Below the pieces are notes generated by a model that saw nothing but the letters and a program-made list of their open reading frames with translations, did not search any database and had not been told where the DNA came from. From the NCBI GenBank assembly GCA_020631735.1, contig CM036159.1, positions 95,280,656 through 95,344,655 of the forward strand: a stretch of DNA of 64,000 nt, given 5' to 3'. The position numbers were made by a program, and so were the translations under genes. Shown here one piece after another: positions 24,542 to 36,398 of the stretch. How positions within the stretch are numbered: position 1 is the stretch's first letter; every line of letters starts with the position of its first letter. The DNA is from Saccharum officinarum. Its lineage: Eukaryota > Streptophyta > Magnoliopsida > Poales > Poaceae.

Positions 24542-25063
24542 TTCCCTCCCTCCCAGAATAAAAGCACGCCCAGATTTTAGGGGAGCAGGTTAGTGTAGGG
24601 CCGTGTTTAGATCGCCAGATTCGGCGCCTAAATCACTGTTCTGATTTACTGTAGCATTTTGTTTTTATTTGCTAATAATTATCCAAATATTGATTAATTA
24701 GGCTTAAAATATTCGTCTCGCGAAGTACAATAAAACTGTGCAATTAGTTTTTGATTTCATCTATATTTAGTACTCCATATATGTATCGACATTTTGATGT
24801 GATGGAGAATCTTCTTTTTGCATAGTAAAATTTGGGAGTGAATTTGGGGAACTAAACAAGGCCTAGATGGGAAATTACGTTGTTGCCTCTACAAATGGGT
24901 CTGACACTTGTGGCAGGCGGGTAAACTTGTGGCTGATACTCCGACTGCTGGTTTGAAGCAGGTCTACCGATGGATAGTGTTGTATGCCTTTTTCTTCTAT
25001 ATTAGCATTTATTTTGGGATAACATTTAAACTCTAGAGGTGCAATTATTTGGGATGGAGGGAG
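24542..25063. mobile_element. Stowaway-type MITE interrupted by another MITE
   Basis: The ends TTCCCTCCCTCCCA and TGGGATGGAGGGAG are inverted and flanked by TA on both sides (24540-24541, 25064-25065). This is the Stowaway signature of the Tc1/mariner superfamily. A 265-bp MITE (24599-24863) sits inside it. Confidence 0.85.
24599..24863. mobile_element. MITE nested in Stowaway, target duplication TAG
   Basis: It begins GGCCGTGTTTAG and ends CTAAACAAGGCC, with TAG directly on both sides (24596-24598, 24864-24866). It has the AT-rich interior of the GGCC...TGTTTAG MITE family, seen again at 29647 and 51569. Confidence 0.88.
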
Positions 25064-25065
25064 TA

Positions 25066-25888
25066 AGAGCTGGTGAAACCACTTTGATCTAATTTCACCA
25101 GCAGACCAGCTCCTTAGAGCATCTCCAAGAGATATGTTATCTTGGTCATCTAGGCTATATTTGGCATTTTTCATCAAAAATTGATGTCCAACAGATGTGC
25201 TATCTTGTTTGCTAAAATACCAACCTGGCCATCACGTGCTTCTCGCTGAGTAAAAATAGCATGCCGTGAATGCTTGCTATCTACATGATGGTGTGCAAAG
25301 CAAATGGCGGGAGTACATGAAATGGGGAAGCGAACCAATCCTAGCTTGACATGTCAACGCTAAAAAATAGATAATGAGAAATTTAGAAAGGCTGTTGTAT
25401 TACTCTACTCTTTTGAAAGATGTTCTATTTTAGAGAATGGCTAAATCATAGATTTTAGACTCTTATTTTACACAATCTCTTGGAGTTGCTCAGAGCTGTA
25501 GGAAACCCTGCCAAATGAGTCCTAGTTTGCAAAGCAGGTTGGGCCTTGAGAGCCCATATAGGTTAGGCCCAGTCATGACGGAGGCCTTGAGTGCTTTGGA
25601 GCCCATGGATCGAACTGAACGGAGCGTCATTTGCCCAGTTTGCGGCCACTCTTCGGCTCAACCGCTCCCAGTCCCAGGCTCCCCCCTCCAATTCAGGGGA
25701 AGCGGCCGATCCGCGCGACGACGAGGACGAACCGGGTACCGGGAGCGGGACGAGAGGAGAGGAGGCATGCACATGCACATGCACGCCGGCCCGCGCGGGA
25801 GGGAAGGAGGGTGAGGACTGACGAGGCCACCACCACCCAGCAGGAGCGGAACCGTGCCATCGGATCGAGGCAGGCGCGCGGACGGACG
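25066..25888 (+). other. Upstream region of the phospholipase D gene
   Basis: AT-rich to about 25500, then abruptly GC-rich, consistent with a promoter and 5' leader before the ATG at 25889. The open frame extends upstream to 25631 without a stop, so a longer N-terminus is formally possible. It would be arginine-rich and unlike PLD proteins. Confidence 0.5.
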
Positions 25889-28800
25889 ATGCCCCAGGAC
25901 GACGACGAGAGCATCGCCTGGGTGGTGCAGGGCGCCGCCGGGGACGACGCGCCGGCGGTGCTGCTGCACGGCAGCCTGGACATCTGGATCCACGAGGCGC
26001 GGAACCTGCCCAACAAGGACATCCTGTCCAAGAGGATGCGGGACCTGCTGTGCAAGCCGTCGGAGGGCATGACCAGCGACCCCTACGTGACGGTGCAGGT
26101 CGCCTCCGCGGTGGTGGCGCGCACCTTCGTCATCCCCGACGACGAGAACCCCGTGTGGGCGCAGCAGTTCCTGGTGCCCGTCGCGCATGAGACCGCCGCC
26201 GTCAACTTCGTCGTCAAGGACAGCGACGTCGTGGGCGCGGAGCTCATCGGCGTCGTCGCCGTCCGCGCCGACCGGCTGCAGGCCGGGGACAGGGTCGAGG
26301 GCGCGTACCCGGTCCTCGAGCTCAACGGCAAGGAGTGCGCGCCGGGGGCCGTGCTCCGGCTGTCGGTGCAGTACGTGCCCGTGGCGAGGCTCACCATGTA
26401 CCACCACGGCGTCACCCCGGGCCCGGACTTCGCCGGCGTGCCCAGGACCTACTTCCCGCTGCGCCGGGGCGGGAAGGTCACGCTGTACCAGGACGCGCAC
26501 ATGCCCGACGGCACGCTGCCGGAGGTCAGGCTCGGGAACGGCGCCTGCTACCGGCACGGCCAGTGCTGGCGCGACGTTTACGACGCCATATCCCAGGCCC
26601 GGAGGCTCATCTACATCACCGGATGGTCCGTGTTCCACACCATCCACCTGGTGCGCGACGGCCACGGGGACATGGAGCTCGGCGACCTGCTCCGGAGGAA
26701 GTCGCAGGAGGGGGTGCGGGTGCTGCTGCTCGTGTGGGACGATCCCACGTCCCGGAGCGTCCTCGGCATCAAGATGGTACGCCGTACGCATGGTTCACCG
26801 GGCGGCTCCAAACGCTTGACAAGGATTTCATTTCATTTCCAAAAATATTCGAACTGCATTTCTTTCTTCAAATTTGATCTCTCTCCCAGACTTCATTTGG
26901 GATCTCAGAAAGAAAAAGAAAAACTTTATGGATACACGTAGTCGCTGTAAAAATGTGGCAATAAGCCGTGCTGTTGTAGAATATGAACAGAGCCTGTTTG
27001 CTTATTGGATTCTTACCTGTAGGAAGGTTACATGGGCACGAGGGATGAGGAGACTCGGAGATTCTTCAAGCACTCTTCGGTTCAGATACTGCTTTGCCCA
27101 CGATCTGCTGGAAAAGGCACAGCTGGGTGAAGCAACAGGTCTTATACTAGAGCATAACTACACATTCTGATGACCACATAAACTTAAGCATCCCTCTCTC
27201 CATCCTAATGTTTACCTGCAGCCATATCATCTGGGGTGTGCACTGATGGTAACCATTGGTTCCAGGAAACAGGCACTATCTTTACTCATCATCAGAAAAC
27301 AGTGATCTTGGATGCTGATGCTGGGAATCATAAAAGGAAGATTGTTGCTTTTGTAGGAGGCCTTGATTTATGCGGAGGGCGGTATGATACACCAAGACAC
27401 ACTCTATTTCGAACTCTTCAGACATTTCACAAGGAAGATTATTACAACCCGAATTTTGCGGTGGGTCTAATTTTGCACGTGTATCGTATCAAACTGATTT
27501 AGTTGAGAACCTTATGCAATGGCTAGAAAAGAATTCCTCCCTTGTTGTCTTGGAACTTTGTTCCATTTTGTTTTAGGAGACAGAAAACCCGGAGCAATTT
27601 GTTAGATCCTCATGTGCCAACCATTTACTCGCAGGTTGAAGATGCACGTGGCCCAAGAGAGCCATGGCATGACTTGCATTCCAAGATCGATAGTCCAGCA
27701 GCATATGATGTCCTGAAAAACTTTGAGGAGCGCTGGTTAAAGGCATCAAAGCACAGTGGCGCTAAGAAACTGTCAAAATTGTCGAGATCGCATAATGATA
27801 TGCTGCTCTGGATTGAAAAGATACCTGATATTATAGCCATTGACGACGAAATCTATTCAAATGACAATGATCCAGAGAGATGGGATGTGCAGGTAAGTCC
27901 GGCAAAGGGATCCATAAATCACTGCAAATAAAAAAAATTCTGTTATTCATGGTGGAGCCCTGAGTAAATTTCACTTGGAAAGCAGATTTTCCGATCAATT
28001 GATTCGAATTCAGTCAAGGGTTTTCCAAAAGATCCACGGGAGGCCACTAGTAAGGTAAATGCTCTAGATTATACCTATGTTGACCACATATGCAGTGCTT
28101 CATTGTTTGACTCAATACAAACTTTTGCTTTGATTAACAGAATCTTGTTTGTGGGAAAAATGTACTGATTGATATGAGCGTGCATACAGCATATGTGAAT
28201 GCCATCCGAGGTGCTCAACATTTCATCTACATTGAGAACCAGTACTTCCTTGGCTCTTCATTTAATTGGGATTCACATAAAGATGTTGGTAAGCAAAAAA
28301 TTCCACTTTTTCCTTCTGAACATCTGAAGTTTCAAGCATGTATTTGGATCCATCACACCCCAATGGCACTCTCTTGCATTCAGTGGTCCAAATTGTGTTG
28401 ATCCCCTCATTTTCCCAAATAACACCAGAAACAAAGTAATTAATTAAAGTACTACAAAATTCAGGACTCTGAAGTACAGTACATTGCAGGTGCTAATAAT
28501 CTGATACCCATTGAGATAGCACTCAAAATTGCAAACAAGATTTATTCGAATGAGAGATTTTCAGCTTATATAGTAGTTCCAATGTGGCCTGAGGGTAATC
28601 CTACTGGTACTCCTACGCAAAGGATTCTCTATTGGCAGGTTAGGTCTTACAACCCTTCTATTGTCTGTGTTATTAGAATATGACTTGTATTAGGATTAGG
28701 ATTGTTTCCTTGCTTCGGAGCAGTGAATTATCTATTCTGTAAACCTTTAGTCATGCGCCTCCATGAGAAAATTGGAAATTTGCCATTGCCAGCAGTGGGC

Positions 28801-30367
28801 TTTGCAAATTTGCCATTTTCCATATATAAACTCCTTTTGAAACAGCATAGGAACTTATCTCATGTAACTCATTTTTCTTCCTTTTACAATTGTAGAAAAA
28901 GACAATGCAAATGATGTATGAGATAATCTATAAGGCCTTGAAAGAAGTAGGACTAGATGGTACATATGATCCGCAGGATTACCTGAATTTCTTCTGCCTT
29001 GGTAACCGTGAAGCTGAGGACACTACTTGCACTTCTGGTGGACCATTCTCAGCCAGCAACCCTCAGGTTAGACTGCAGACTGTTGTTCTGTTTTCTGCTG
29101 CTGATTGCGGCACACTTTAGAAATGCCCAAAACTGAAGGATGTACTGATTTCCGAAAAAAAATACAATTATGCTGCAACTTGGATATCCAATCAGGACCA
29201 AGCTCGGAAGAATAGGAGATTCATGGTGTATGTGCACTCAAAAGGCATGATTGTGGATGATGAATATGTGATCATTGGGTCTGCTAACATCAACCAGAGA
29301 TCCATGGAAGGAACTAGAGATACAGAGATCGCAATGGCTGCATACCAACCCCAGCACACATGGGCAAATACACTTTCTGCTCCTCGAGGACAGGTAATAT
29401 GCCTCAGTTCTGATAAGTTGGTAACTTGGTATTGCAGTAGTGCCATAGTGCTATCTTGTCTTGTGTATCATATTTTCTGTGGCAAAATGACAAAAACAGA
29501 AGTTCATATCACAATTCGAATTGTGTTATTTCCTTCCAAGAACACATAGTAGAGCAACGTATGTTTTCATTAAGAAGAAAATGGAATTTACAATGTGGGC
29601 CAAGCGAGAGGCGCACACATTTGCCGCTTACAGACACGTTAAACTAGGCCTTGTTTACTTCCCTTCCAAATTCCAAATTTTTACACTCTCTCTCCGTCAC
29701 ATCAATCTTTAGACGCATGCATGGAGCACTTAATATAGGTAAAAGAAATAACTAATTGCACAGTTTGGTTGTAAATCACGAGACGAATCTTTTGAGCCTA
29801 ATTAGTCCATGATTGGACACTAATTGCCAAATACAAACGAAAGTGCTACAGTAGCAAAATTGGAAAAATTTTGCAATCTAAACGAGGCCCTAGCAATACC
29901 CAGAAAGAGATCCTAACATTAAATGCTAAACAAAACTAACTCACTAGCCATGATAAAAAAAAACTAACTCACTAGCCAACACCGTACGTTCCTACGGAGG
30001 CAACGCAGGAGAATAGTGTATTTTCATATAGAGACAAATGGGCTTTGCTGATCTGGTGTGCTTTCACCTGCAGATTTTTGGGTACAGGATGTCTCTATGG
30101 GCAGAGCACATCGGATCCATCGAGGAGAGCTTCACCAGGCCGGAGAGCCTAGAGTGCACAAGGCAGCTGCGGCACATCGGACAGCAGAACTGGGAGAAAT
30201 TCATCTCCAGCCATGTTACCGAGATGAAGGGCCACCTGCTCAAGTACCCCGTCAGCATCGATTCCATGGGCAAGGTGAATCCTCTGTCTGGGTGTGCCAC
30301 ATTCCCGGATCTTGGCGGTAACATCTGTGGCTCGTTCCTGAACATCCAAGAAAACCTCACAATATGA
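25889..30367 (+). CDS. Phospholipase D, beta/gamma class (C2-PLD), one-base frameshift in exon 2
   Basis: C2-PLDs hydrolyse phospholipids to phosphatidic acid at calcium-bound membranes. Exons: 25889-26776, 27023-27141, 27266-27460, 27635-27892, 27986-28054, 28141-28288, 28490-28638, 28896-29066, 29196-29393, 30074-30367, all with GT/AG borders; about 829 residues. An N-terminal C2 domain (residues about 25-165, SDPYVTVQV) precedes two HKD motifs, HQKTVILD in exon 3 and HSKGMIVDD in exon 9. [15 protein letters not shown] and the C-terminal ENLTI fit the beta/gamma rather than the delta class. Exon 2 is 119 bp although both borders are phase 0; the frame is lost around 27114, where homologues read GKGHS. 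A MITE lies in intron 9. The ATG at 25889 is chosen because PLD-like sequence starts there. Confidence 0.9.
29647..29889. mobile_element. MITE in intron 9 of the PLD gene, target duplication CTA
   Basis: It starts GGCCTTGTTTAC and ends TAAACGAGGCC, with CTA on each side (29644-29646, 29890-29892). The interior shares CGCATGCATGGAG and GAGACGAATCTTTTGAGCC with the other members. It sits within the roughly 680-bp intron and does not touch the splice sites. Confidence 0.9.
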
Positions 30368-31497
30368 GCAGAGCTTATAGGTTACCCAAGTCACTGCGGG
30401 TGACATTGACCCACTCCTTCAGCATTGTGTCAGCAGAAAAGAAAATTACATGCCTCCTTCTGGATTGATTCAAGAGATCACCTAGCTTTCTGTAGGAAGG
30501 TCAACACCAGAGATTAATAGGTTAGTACTTTGTAACCAACAGCAGTGTCACCAAATGGTTCGTCAGTTCAGTTCCATAAATTGTACATGAACACTTTATT
30601 GGATTTTTTTGAAAGGTAAACAATAGTGGATCTGGCTCTATACTTTTCTCTGCAACAGTAGTTTCTGCAGCAGATAAAAAAGAACTGTAGCTCACCTCCG
30701 GGTGTGCTACTACTTACAATTGTCTAGCATATATAATAAAAAGAAATATCCACTTCGCCCTCTGGAACGAGAATCAGACCACCTTATCATAAAAATCATG
30801 CGACAATCACACGGCAACGACCCAATCGAGTTTACCAAAGAAATATGAGATTTTCAGAATTGCCTAAGCGCATTTGGAAGGAGTAGCTCAGATATGTTAG
30901 TGATCAGTTAAACAACCAATCTGCTGAATTTCACAAGCACCGTAGTAGCAGCAGGAACTCGAAATAGGGGGAAGCGGAAGTCGATAGAGGGCCCACCGAG
31001 CCAATTTTTTCTTCAACCCGTCTTTGGCACTGCAATTGGCCGTCTCCAGCCGTGCTCACCGGGAGAACCTCCGACTTCTGCCACTACCAGGAACCGGGAA
31101 CAAGCACCGGTTTCCCCACTGATCCAGTCATCCCCCGCGGGGCAACGCCACGTAGCCAACCCAACCTCCGTTCTTCACCATGAGTTGCACACTGGTGCAT
31201 CGAGATTGGGGAACGAAGCTGCCGCATCGGCGCAGCGAGTGTGAGGAGGCTGGCGAGGAGGGATACGGCGGCGGCGGGTCCGGAGTAGTAGGGCGCGCGA
31301 AAGGAGAGAAAGGAGGAGAAGCCCATCGACGACTGCGGGGTGGCGGACGACTGCCGCCGCCCTCGCCGTCAAGCCTCGGGAGGCGGTTGAGCGAGCGCGA
31401 ACCGATTTATTCCGGGGGCTCTTTTGCAAAATGCATTGAACCCAGTAGCCCAGGCCCAGTTGAGGGCTCGGCCCAGTCAGCCTTCTCCGTCTCCCTG
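30368..31497. other. PLD 3' region and upstream region of the next gene
   Basis: AT-rich after the PLD stop (3' UTR), then GC-rich from about 31010 toward the dioxygenase start. No other gene is seen. Confidence 0.5.
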
Positions 31498-33272
31498 ATG
31501 CCACCGAACCGCAAGAGGCGAGCAGCAGCCATGGATCCCGCGGCAGGAGGCGCCGGCCAGCAGCGCCAGAACAAAGCTTCGGCGGGCAAGAAGGCAAAGA
31601 AGGGCGGCGGCAGCGGTAGCGGCAGCGGCGGGAGATGGCCGGCGGTCAAGCCCAAGAAAGATCTCCAGATCAATCGCCTCAAGGGCACCCACCTCCTCAC
31701 CGTAAGCCATCCTTCCCGGCTCCCCTGAATCCCTATTCACTTCTCATAATGAGCAATTGCTAGGATTGAAGCCGCAAAGAAGCAGCCATGATTACACGGC
31801 CATCCTTGATTTTGGTGGCGTCTCTTTTTTCTGGGATTAGAGAATCTTGATTTGAGCTAGCTAGACAAGCAAGTATGTTTTCTGCAAAGTTGTTCTCTGT
31901 ATGGAAACGCCAATCATGATAGACCACTATGGCCTCCTGAATTCCTGATAAGAATGACTTTTGGAAGTAGAAGCCATCTCTGATGGCATGCTATTCGATT
32001 GAAAAGAATTTCTGCCAAAGAGTATCATAGGCTTTGTTAAAAAGAAGAGTTGCTAATTGTCATGGCAACTGATTAGGTTTAACTTAACCTGATTCTGTCT
32101 TTTCTGAGCATTTGTCAACTTGTTATAGATTCCAGACTTCTTCACTTCCGCCGAGGCCAAGACTTTCATTGATGTTGCTGAGTCTATGGGCTTCACACAC
32201 CAAGGCAGTTTGGGGCCACTAAAAGGGGAGGCTTACAGAGACAACGATCGGATATCTGTGACGGATCCATTGCTTGCTCAAGCCATTTGGGAATCAGGAA
32301 TAAACAGAATTTTTACAGACATCAGCGTCTCTGGCAAAGTAGCAACAGGATTGAATCCAAATATCAGGTTCTACAGGTATGTACTGTTAGAAGTTGAGCA
32401 GTGATCTGCTGCTGGGCTAATGCGATAACCACATTGTTAGAAAGCTTGAGCCGTGAATGGTATCAAATGCTGATTTTTGTTGACAGGTACACTGAAGGTC
32501 AGCGCTTTGGTCGGCATATCGATGAGAGTGTCGACCTTGGGGATGGTTCTAAAACGTATTATACGCTTTTAATTTACCTTTCTGGCAAAGGAAGTGCAAA
32601 GGATTCATCTGCACAAGCTCTTGTGGGAGGGGAAACTGTCTTTTATGATCAAAGAGGTGGAGTTGTTGCTGAGGTACTTCCTGATTCCAAAATCCTCATC
32701 TCTTTGATAAAATTGCATCGAGTCTCTCTGATTGTTTCATCCAAAGAAATTCTTTCATGGAGAACTTGTACTGCTGGCAATTAAATGAATTTCATCTTGT
32801 GTCTGGTTTCTCACTCATGCCACTGGAGGCAAAGTGGATTATATGCACTGCCATCCAGTTTGTGGTCTGGATTGGGACAATTATGCCCAAGAAAAAGTAA
32901 CAGCTAAGGAATCTGTCATGCACACATGACAGCTATACGAGTCTTTCTTGCACTTCAGAACTTCATGTAGATTATAGACTAGTCACCAGTCATCCATAAT
33001 CATGTAATTTCCCACTGTAAAAGTTGGAAAGGTGCCTGAGGGTGAAACAACATTGCATGGCCCTATTTTACATCTATTATCTATATGACTGGTGGTTGGT
33101 ATAGTGCTACACGTTAGAATGATCCTAATCTGAGGCTACTGCGTGATAGGTTGCTCCAGTGCAAGGAATGGCACTCCTCCACCTACATGGTGCCAAATGT
33201 ATGCTGCATGAAGCCCGGGTTGTGAAAAAGAATGCCAAGTATGTACTCCGTTCAGATGTTGTATTTTCTTAG
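31498..33272 (+). CDS. 2-oxoglutarate/Fe(II)-dependent dioxygenase (prolyl 4-hydroxylase-like fold)
   Basis: Four exons with clean borders (31498-31701, 32129-32376, 32487-32673, 33150-33272) give an uninterrupted 253-residue protein. Residues 1-65 are basic and Gly/Ser-rich (NRKRR, KKAKK), suggesting nuclear targeting. The catalytic domain follows. GQRFGRHIDESVD provides the H-x-D iron ligands, and the last exon gives the distal His (CMLHEARVV) and the 2-oxoglutarate-binding Arg (KYVLRSDVVF). Such enzymes hydroxylate proteins or other substrates using O2 and 2-oxoglutarate; the substrate cannot be told from sequence. A second in-frame ATG at 31531 could be the real start. Confidence 0.85.
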
Positions 33273-33620
33273 CTGAAGAAATGCCTCAACGTGTTTCGGA
33301 TCAACCCACTGTCTAGGGCATAATGGATCTGGGCTGGGAAGTACTTCGAGTTACTTCCCCATTTTGTAAGTTGTCATACAAGAGTCCTGTAACCTTTTCA
33401 ATGTTGGAAGTGATTCTTTTGACATCAGAATCGTGTTCTATTATCTGTTGATGCATTTGCTGTTGCTCAAGTGCAAAAGAACTCATTCTATTTAAGTCTT
33501 GATAGCTGCAAACGTTGGCTACATCTGGTACTGTTAGCTGCAGTTTGAGTCCCTCGTTGTGCAATCTGTGACGTCTTGAAGCCCCCAAAAATATTAGAGA
33601 AGTTCAAAAGCTCACAGGAA
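33273..33620 (+). other. 3' region of the dioxygenase gene
   Basis: AT-rich, probably 3' UTR. A minus-strand 91-codon open frame here (33313-33588) has no recognisable domain. Confidence 0.4.
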
Positions 33621-34316
33621 GGGCCTGTTTGATATAGAGCCCAGGGGGTGGCCTGCGCCCTCCAGCTGCAACCGTGGTTGTTTGATTTCGTTGGCCCATT
33701 TAGCGGCCTGGCCCTCCAGCTGCAAAACGCCATCTCTCTCCTGCACCCGGGAAACGCCCCTAGGGTTCGTTTCTCCCGAGCCAGGCTCTCTCCGTCCTCG
33801 CGTGAGCGATTTTGGTACGGCGGCGGCGGCTCGCGCGGGAACCCTGAATCTTCCTCCCGCGCTCCTCCTCGGCGAAATCCACTTTCTTTATAAGCTGCCC
33901 TCCTCCCCCGCTGCCTTCTTCTCCTTCCTCTAGCTCCGTCGTCCCCATCTCTCCCCACTGCGTTCGCGTTGAGTGACCGGCGGTGTTGCTGTGGTGGTAG
34001 TGCTGCGCGACAGTCTTCTTCCTCTCCGGTCTTCGTCTACGTTCAGCTGGTTCGGAGCCGCTTCGCCGCGGCGCTGCTACGCCTCTTGCCGGGCTCCATG
34101 GACGCGGTAGTCTTCCTCCTTCGACTTCTCCGTCTTGCGGTGGTGCGGCTGCTCTCGGTTGGGGTCGATCTGCTTCGTCCCGTACCAGATCTGCTACATT
34201 TTCTCCGGCGGCTCTTCTTCTTCTCCGTCTTGCGCTTCTTCCAGTCACCGTCGACTTCCTCGAGGTGAAATCCACCCCTAATCCCCTTTGCTTTGATTCT
34301 AGGGTTTGGTCTTGCC

Positions 34317-34668
34317 CTTTTTTTGACACCTCTCATCTGGATACAGCTGTAGCATCTGTTCGCATACAGACACACACCTACACCACACACACGCACACCT
34401 CACCCACACCACTTGTACACAATTAGACCTACAACTATACACAGATACGAAGACGCGTCTTTGAAGAGATCACCAGAGACTTGAAGGCTCTGTAGGCAAC
34501 GGGTGCGTCGCAGTCCCCTTGTAGCACCACGCGTTGAGAGGCTCCACTGAAATGTTATTGTGGGAGTAAATCCCGGTGAGAACACCAGCGCCGAACCTGA
34601 GATTCGAACGCTGGTGGGCAGCGTGCACACCTGCAACACATGCCAACCGAGCTAGTTTCGATTTCTGC
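34317..34668 (-). mobile_element. tRNA-derived SINE in the leader intron of the TIR element
   Basis: On the minus strand TAGCTCGGTTGG (34642-34653) matches a Pol III A box and GCGTTCGAATC, about 40 bp on, matches a B box. The element runs to a short A tract (34317-34323). tRNA-like head plus A tail indicates a SINE. Its ends are approximate because no target duplication was identified. Confidence 0.6.
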
Positions 34669-35030
34669 CTGTGGAATGATAGTTTGTGGGTCCATGATGC
34701 TGGTCTAGTTGCTATGAATGTTGATTTCGAGCACTGAAACATGTATGCTACATTGTTGGTACTTTGAAATGGTCGATGATGAATCTGTCCACTGCAGTTG
34801 AGGCAGTTTTGTTTATGCAGCCGTGCTATTTATGTTTGTAGCTGCTTTAACTTTCTGCTGAAATGTTAGTTCTTTCATATGGTCGATGATGAATATGTCC
34901 AATGCACTGGAGGCATTTTTGTTATGCAGCCGTGCTATTTCATCTTGCTGTGAATGATTGCACTTTCATGTTGAGGCCAGCCAGGGTTTACTAGAACTGA
35001 GATGTATGTATGAATGTTGAATGCATGTAG

Positions 35031-35144
35031 ATGGATCCAACTGCACAGCGTGAGATGATGGCCAGGCAAGCAGCTGCCATGGTTGTGGTTATGCTATCCT
35101 TTTTGGTCACTAGACTTAGAAGATGGGTTCCATGGCAACCTTGA
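35031..35144 (+). pseudogene. N-terminal remnant of a PIF/Harbinger-type transposase
   Basis: After an AG acceptor, 37 codons begin MDPTAQREMMARQAA, then a hydrophobic stretch (MVVVMLSFLV) and RLRRWVPWQP before a stop. This resembles the start of plant ALP1-like Harbinger transposases. The DDE domain that should follow is missing. The match rests on remembered family sequences, so confidence is moderate. Whether it is spliced to the downstream exon is unknown. Confidence 0.45.
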
Positions 35145-35449
35145 TGTTCTGTTCCTACTTATTTGCAGTCTCAAACTTGCTGCTTTTCTGGACTTGTTTG
35201 CTACATGTGCAGCCACCTGTGATGAGTACTTACATGAATTGCAGCACCAAATTCTAGAGCTGAGGCCACTTTTTTTTTTTAGCCTATGATGTCAACAGTT
35301 GAAGTTGATCAAGATGAACCACCTCATTGGTGTGGCATTTAGGATCATGGGTTGTTTCTTCTCTTAATCCCAAGATCTTCAATGCCACACTCATGGCTTG
35401 TTTCATGATTTACATTTGACTGAGGCTAATGAACTTTATTATTTCACAG

Positions 35450-35779
35450 CAAATGGCCCCTTGCTATGTGGTTTTCCATGGGAAGCAACTTGGAATCTAC
35501 AGAACCTGGTATGAATGCAGTGAACAGGTTCTTGGGTTCAAGAATGCAAGGTATTTGAAGTACAAAAATTATAAGGAGGCACTTAGGGATTTCAATGCAT
35601 CACGGGGAGCAACTCCCCTCCCCTCTCAGCTGCTCCCTGATGACTGTTGTCATGGTATTCCTCTTGTTGATGGCAAGTCTTGCTGTTGGAAAAATGTGGT
35701 AATCATCTCACTGCTTATTGTGGTGATTGGACTATGGATAAGGGTGAGCATGGCTGGACAGTGCAAGTGCCAAACTTAG
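35450..35779 (+). CDS. Small protein with RNase H1 N-terminal (hybrid-binding / viroplasmin-like) domain and C-terminal membrane segment
   Basis: After a CAG acceptor, ATG at 35453 opens 108 codons to TAG. Residues 3-50 (APCYVVFHGKQLGIYRTW, then ECSEQVLGFKNARY and EALRDF) carry the conserved pattern of the RNase H1 N-terminal domain, which binds RNA/DNA hybrids. No catalytic RNase H domain follows. Instead there is a Cys-containing linker and a hydrophobic segment (NVVIISLLIVVIGLWIR) that could span a membrane. Upstream exons are probable because the leader contains splice sites. It lies inside a transposon, so it may be element cargo rather than a host gene. Confidence 0.65.
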   Translation, partial: QMAPCYVVFHGKQLGIYRTWYECSEQVLGFKNARYLKYKNYKEALRDFNASRGATPLPSQLLPDDCCHGIPLVDGKSCCWKNVVIISLLIVVIGLWIRVSMAGQCKCQT

Positions 35780-36398
35780 GCCTGTGATGACTAAGAAAAG
35801 ATGATGGATTAGCTGCCTCAGTTTTTTTTTGTATTTCTCTAATCCATTTCTGTCACTGTTGGTTGCCTCGTTACCATGTCGATGGCCTATCTGGTTGTTA
35901 GATGTTCTCCATGTCGATGATATATGCTACTGGACCCCTGTTGCTGGTTTGTTGCCTTGTTTTTTGTTCAGCTGAGGCAGCTAGGATTATATGAACCATT
36001 AATTATATTTAGTCTGAGGCCACCTGATTGTCACTATTAAGTAGTTCATATTGTTGTAACTGTCTTTTACATTTTTGTTTTCATGAAGGTATGTTGTGGT
36101 TCATTTGCAAATCACTTGTGCAGGCCTATATCAAACACAATCTGCATGTGGTAGTTGGAGTTAGTTGGTCATGGACCTGGCTCCTAGAGGTAAATCAAAC
36201 AAAGGCCTGCTAGGGCCGGGCTGTACTGGTGCATGGAATCAAACACGAGCACCTATGCTCTCTGGGCCTGGCTTGGGCCGAGCCACCCTGCGCTCCACAT
36301 TAAACAGGCCCAAAGACTAACTGCTCTTCAATAGATTCATTATTCCAATCCTTTAAAAGGCTCCAAAGATGACTTCGTATGGGGCACTCCTCAGCGAG

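Larger units (their letters stand above)
33621..36311. mobile_element. 2.7-kb terminal-inverted-repeat element, Harbinger-related, carrying an RNase H1 N-domain gene
   Basis: The two ends are imperfect inverted repeats over about 30 bp: the left starts GGGCCTGTTTGATATAGAGC and the right end, read inward, GGGCCTGTTTAATGTGGAGC. Flanks are GAA and AAA, so a 3-bp duplication is at best imperfect. Inside are a promoter-like start with a TATA box near 33888, a pyrimidine-rich first exon (to the donor at about 34266), a SINE, the N-terminus of a Harbinger-like transposase (35031) and an RNase H1 N-terminal domain gene (35450-35779). The catalytic transposase domain is absent, so the element is non-autonomous. 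Confidence 0.7.

Noticed and set aside
25658..26791. 377-codon minus-strand open frame
   Set aside because: It is the complement of PLD exon 1, with histidine/valine-rich composition typical of antisense shadows in GC-rich exons.
25889..30367. Assignment of the PLD to the delta class
   Set aside because: The C-terminal ENLTI, the GANNLIP block and the HSSVQ-LLCPR block agree better with beta/gamma-class proteins.
34600..34660. A tRNA gene suggested by A-box and B-box matches
   Set aside because: No cloverleaf can be drawn, and the unit continues for some 300 bp to an A tract; a SINE explains it.
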